DNA of 64,000 nucleotides from Solirubrobacteraceae bacterium (GTDB taxonomy: Bacteria > Actinomycetota > Thermoleophilia > Solirubrobacterales > Solirubrobacteraceae): the NCBI GenBank assembly GCA_031177685.1, contig JAPSGI010000010.1, positions 118,553 through 182,552 of the forward strand. Reading direction: 5' to 3'. Shown one piece after another: positions 60,292 through 64,000 of the stretch. The stretch's first letter is position 1. Every line of letters begins with the position of its first letter. The notes below the pieces were generated by a model. The model was not told the origin of the DNA, ran no database searches, and worked only from the letters and a program-made list of their open reading frames with translations. Position numbers and translations under genes: made by a program.

Positions 60292-61584
60292 CTACACGGC
60301 GGCCGGCGTGCCGAGGTGGGCGTAGAGCGGGTAGCGCTCGGCCACCGCGGCGGCCCGATCGGCGAGCTCGGCGCGGCGGTCCTCGAAGCCCGGCTGCAGG
60401 GCGGCGGCGATGACCGCGCCCAGCTCGCGGAAGTCGTCGCGCCGCAGGCCGCGCGTGGCCAGCGCGGACGCGCCCACGCGCAGGCCGCTGGAGACCATCG
60501 GCGGGCGGGGGTCGAAGGGAACGGCGTTGCGGTTCACGGTGATCCCGATCTCGTCCAGGCGGTCCTCCGCCTGCTGGCCGTCCAGCTGCGACTCGCGCAG
60601 GTCGACCAGCACGAGGTGCACGTCGGTGCCGCCGGTCAGCACGCTCACGCCGTTGCCGGCGTCCAGGAGCTGCTCGGCCACCGCCTGCGCGCCCTCGATC
60701 GTGCGCTGCTGGCGCTCCTTGAAGGCGTCGGAGCCGGCGATGCGCAGCGCCACCGCCTTGCCCGCGATCACGTGCTCCAGCGGCCCGCCCTGCTGGCCGG
60801 GGAAGGTGGACGAGTTCAGCTTCTTCGCGAGCGCCTCGTCGTTGCTGAGGATCATCCCGCCACGCGCGCCGCCCAGCGTCTTGTGGATGGTGGTCGTGGT
60901 GACGTGGGAGTGCGGGACCGGGTTGGGGTGCAGCCCGGCCGCGACCAGTCCCGCGAAGTGCGCCATGTCGGTGAGCAGGTAGGCGTCCACCTCGTCGGCG
61001 ATCGCGCGGAAGCGCGCGAAGTCCAGGTGGCGGGGGTAGGCCGACCAGCCGGCCAGGATGAGCTTGGGCCGGTGCTCGTGGGCCAGGCTCGCCACCTCGT
61101 CCATGTCCACGCGCGACTCCTCGCGCGTGACGTGGTAGGCCACGACGTCGTACAGGCGCCCGGAGAAGTTCTTGGCCATGCCGTGGGTGAGGTGGCCGCC
61201 GTGGCTGAGATCCAGTCCCAGGATCCTGTCGCCGGGCTCCAGCAGGGCGGCGTAGGCGATCGCGTTGGCCTGGGCGCCGGCGTGCGGCTGGACGTTGGCG
61301 AAGCCCGCCCCGAACAGCGCCTTGGCGCGCTCGATGGCCAGCGTCTCGGCCACGTCGACGTGCTCGCAGCCCCCGTAGTAGCGCTTGCCCGGCAGCCCCT
61401 CGGCGTACTTGTTGGTCAGCACGGAGCCCTGGCACTCCAGGACCGCCTGGGGGACGAAGTTCTCCGAGGCGATCATCTCCAGCGTGCGCTGCTGGCGCTC
61501 GAGCTCGTTGCCCAGGACCTCGGCGATCTCGGGGTCGACCTCGGTCAGCGGGCGGTTGAAGAAGTCGGGCGGCAGGTCGGTCAT
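60292..61584 (-). CDS. glyA: serine hydroxymethyltransferase
   Basis: The protein has 430 residues. PLP Lys in [35 protein letters not shown], and the N-terminal MIASENFVP segment identify GlyA. It interconverts serine and glycine with tetrahydrofolate, feeding the one-carbon pool. It sits between tsaC and the sugar transferase, and its ATG overlaps the tsaC stop region (61581-61584). Confidence 0.97.
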   Translation of the reverse strand: MTDLPPDFFNRPLTEVDPEIAEVLGNELERQQRTLEMIASENFVPQAVLECQGSVLTNKYAEGLPGKRYYGGCEHVDVAETLAIERAKALFGAGFANVQPHAGAQANAIAYAALLEPGDRILGLDLSHGGHLTHGMAKNFSGRLYDVVAYHVTREESRVDMDEVASLAHEHRPKLILAGWSAYPRHLDFARFRAIADEVDAYLLTDMAHFAGLVAAGLHPNPVPHSHVTTTTIHKTLGGARGGMILSNDEALAKKLNSSTFPGQQGGPLEHVIAGKAVALRIAGSDAFKERQQRTIEGAQAVAEQLLDAGNGVSVLTGGTDVHLVLVDLRESQLDGQQAEDRLDEIGITVNRNAVPFDPRPPMVSSGLRVGASALATRGLRRDDFRELGAVIAAALQPGFEDRRAELADRAAAVAERYPLYAHLGTPAAV

Positions 61585-62159
61585 CGGGTGCCCGACGATA
61601 GCGCCTCCTCCAGCGCGCCGGCGGGTACGGCGCCCTCGCGCAGGACCGTCCAGCGCCCACTTTCCGCGTAGGCGCGCAGGTCGACCACCGTGCTGGGCGT
61701 GCCCGGCAGCTCGCCGGCGTCCAGGACGAGGTCGGCGCCTTCTCTGATCTGCGTGGGGACGTCCTGCGCTCGCCGGGGATCCGGGCCGCCGGAGTGGTTG
61801 GCGCTGGTTTGCAGGACCGGCCGCTTCACACTCGCGAGCGGCCTAAGACGGCCGGTCAGGAGGGGGACGCGCAGCCCTAGGTTTGGCAGCACCACGGTGA
61901 CCGCGCCGGGGAGCAGGCGGGTCAGTGCCTCGCGCGTCTTGGGCGGCAGGTCGGGGAGGGCGCTCAGCGCCCGGTCGCGGTCGAAGTACATGACGGCCGA
62001 GGGCTTGTCCGGGCGCCGACCCTTGAGCGCGTACATCCTGGCGATCGCCGCCTCGTCGTCGGGGTCGCAGGCCAGGCCGTAGACGGTGTCGGCGGGGAAG
62101 ATCGCCACGCCGCCGGCGGCCACGCAGCGCTCGAAGACCTCGACCTCCTCGTGCGTCAC
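61581..62159 (-). CDS. tsaC: L-threonylcarbamoyladenylate synthase (Sua5/YciO/YrdC family)
   Basis: The protein has 192 residues. [19 protein letters not shown], the [15 protein letters not shown] lysine/arginine site and [11 protein letters not shown] are the family motifs. It makes threonylcarbamoyl-AMP for tRNA t6A37. The length corresponds to the short YrdC/TsaC form without the Sua5 C-terminal domain. It starts at GTG 62159, overlapping the prmC stop (GTGA). Confidence 0.94.
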   Translation of the reverse strand: MTHEEVEVFERCVAAGGVAIFPADTVYGLACDPDDEAAIARMYALKGRRPDKPSAVMYFDRDRALSALPDLPPKTREALTRLLPGAVTVVLPNLGLRVPLLTGRLRPLASVKRPVLQTSANHSGGPDPRRAQDVPTQIREGADLVLDAGELPGTPSTVVDLRAYAESGRWTVLREGAVPAGALEEALSSGTR

Positions 62160-62982
62160 CGCCGGCCGATCACCACGCGCTCGATGCCGGCGAGGTCGCG
62201 CCGCGTCTCGGTGGCGTAGCCGGCGGCGGCGAGCAGCTCGGCCACCACGTCCTCCTGGGCCAGCCCGACCTCCAGCGCGACGAAGGGCGTGCCGTCCAGC
62301 TGCGACGCCAGCCGCCGCAGCAGCGCCAGGCCCTCCTCTTCGGCCACGACCGCGAGGCGCGGCTCGTGGTCGGCGATCTCGGGCGCCAGCCGAGCGTAGT
62401 CGCCCGGCGCGACGTAGGGGATGTTGGCCAGCAGGGCCTCGAAGGGACCGCCCGCGCCGTCGAGCAGGTCGGCCTGGCGGAACTCGACGTCGAGCCCCAG
62501 GCGCGCCGCGTTGGCGCGCGCCACCTCGAGCGCGCCGGCGTCCACCTCGGTGGCCGTGACGTGCAGGTCCGGGCGCTCGTGCTTGAGCGACAGCGCGACC
62601 GCGCCGCTGCCGGTGCCGATCTCCACGACGCGCGTCCCGCGCGGGAGGGCGAGGCCCACCTCCACGAGCACTTCGGTGTCCGGCCGCGGGATCAACACGC
62701 GCGGGTCGACCGCCAACTCGAGGTGGCGAAAGCCCTTGCGGCCGAGGATGTAGGCGACGGGCTCGCGGCCCTCGCGGCGCGCGACGAGCGCTTCGAAGGC
62801 GGCGGCCTGCGTCGGGGCGAGCTCGCTGCGCGCGTCGACCACCAGGCGCGCGCGGTCGGTGCCCATGACCTCGGCGAGCAGCAACTCCGCATCCAGGCGG
62901 GGCGAGTCGCAGCCGGCGGCTCGCAGCCGGGCCGCCGCTGCGGCCAGCGCGCCGCTCACGGTCTGTGCGGCCGTCGCTCCGG

Positions 62983-62986
<4 letters not shown>
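62156..62986 (-). CDS. prmC: release factor glutamine methyltransferase
   Basis: The protein has 276 residues. An N-terminal helical domain is followed by a SAM methyltransferase core: [15 protein letters not shown], and the active-site motif NIPY (188-191) in place of the usual NPPY. It methylates the Gln of the GGQ motif in RF1 and RF2, both encoded in this window. The ATG overlaps the prfA stop (ATGA), as in the classical prfA-prmC pair. Confidence 0.95.

Positions 62987-64000
<1,014 letters not shown>

Noticed and set aside
56678..61671. Very long overlapping frames of about 1660 (-) and 1367 (+) residues
   Set aside because: They run across or antisense to wecA-side genes, asnB, the sugar transferase and glyA, which have clear family motifs in other frames. 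They are GC-driven shadows.

Overview
The window is a very GC-rich, gene-dense chromosomal stretch, most likely from an actinobacterium of the class Thermoleophilia (Solirubrobacter, Conexibacter or Patulibacter-like). The signs are the tmRNA tag ADSHEYALAA, an actinobacterial prfA-prmC-tsaC-wecA-atpBEFHAGDC gene order, a secreted protein type with a TIALFLAAGGTSYA-like leader that is common in this class, and many starts preceded by a TANNNT box at leaderless spacing. The genus is an inference; no rRNA lies in the window.

Layout. 0-2.7 kb: the end of a PKD/glycine-repeat surface protein, a truncated MazF-like toxin remnant, a cupin gene and the tmRNA gene. 2.7-9.8 kb: a two-component system, an HtrA protease with a von Willebrand (VWA) protein, and a divergent MoxR-DUF58-VWA operon. 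9.9-18.1 kb: a WxL/WxL-interacting-like surface pair, then the leftward run ftsE-ftsX-DNA methylase-S41 protease-rnr-smpB. 18.2-20.6 kb: M16 peptidase, a nucleotidyltransferase-like remnant and a calcium-repeat protein. 20.6-29.1 kb: leftward comFC, hpf, secA, prfB (with a programmed +1 frameshift), an Orn/Lys/Arg decarboxylase, nadC and nadA. 29.2-33.7 kb: CtaG-like protein, a secreted protein and a merR-ahcY-ahcY-like operon whose second AhcY has lost catalytic residues. 33.8-35.9 kb: two secreted proteins. 35.9-42.6 kb: sugar-nucleotide and wall-polymer genes (M20 peptidase, LCP, ugd, nucleotidyltransferase, SIS isomerase, enoyl-CoA hydratase). 42.7-45.3 kb: a saccharopine-dehydrogenase-like reductase and PhoD. 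45.4-52.6 kb: the complete ATP synthase operon. 52.6-55.5 kb: an accessory block with an R2-like ligand-binding oxidase and a divergent TetR. 55.5-64 kb: wecA, a DUF354 glycosyltransferase, asparagine synthase, sugar transferase, glyA, tsaC, prmC and prfA (running off the right edge).

Themes. Translation termination and ribosome rescue are well represented: tmRNA, SmpB, RNase R, RF1, RF2, PrmC and HPF. Cell-envelope construction is the second theme: two glycan loci, LCP, WecA, FtsEX, SecA and a WxL-like pair. Packing is extreme: about a dozen start/stop overlaps of the ATGA, GTGA or TTGA type, and four convergent gene pairs whose stops share a single CTAG. No phage, insertion sequence, CRISPR array, rRNA or tRNA was recognised. 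The most novel-looking items are the degenerate AhcY paralogue under a MerR regulator, the WxL-like pair outside Firmicutes, the R2lox/TetR module, and the toxin scar beside the tmRNA gene.
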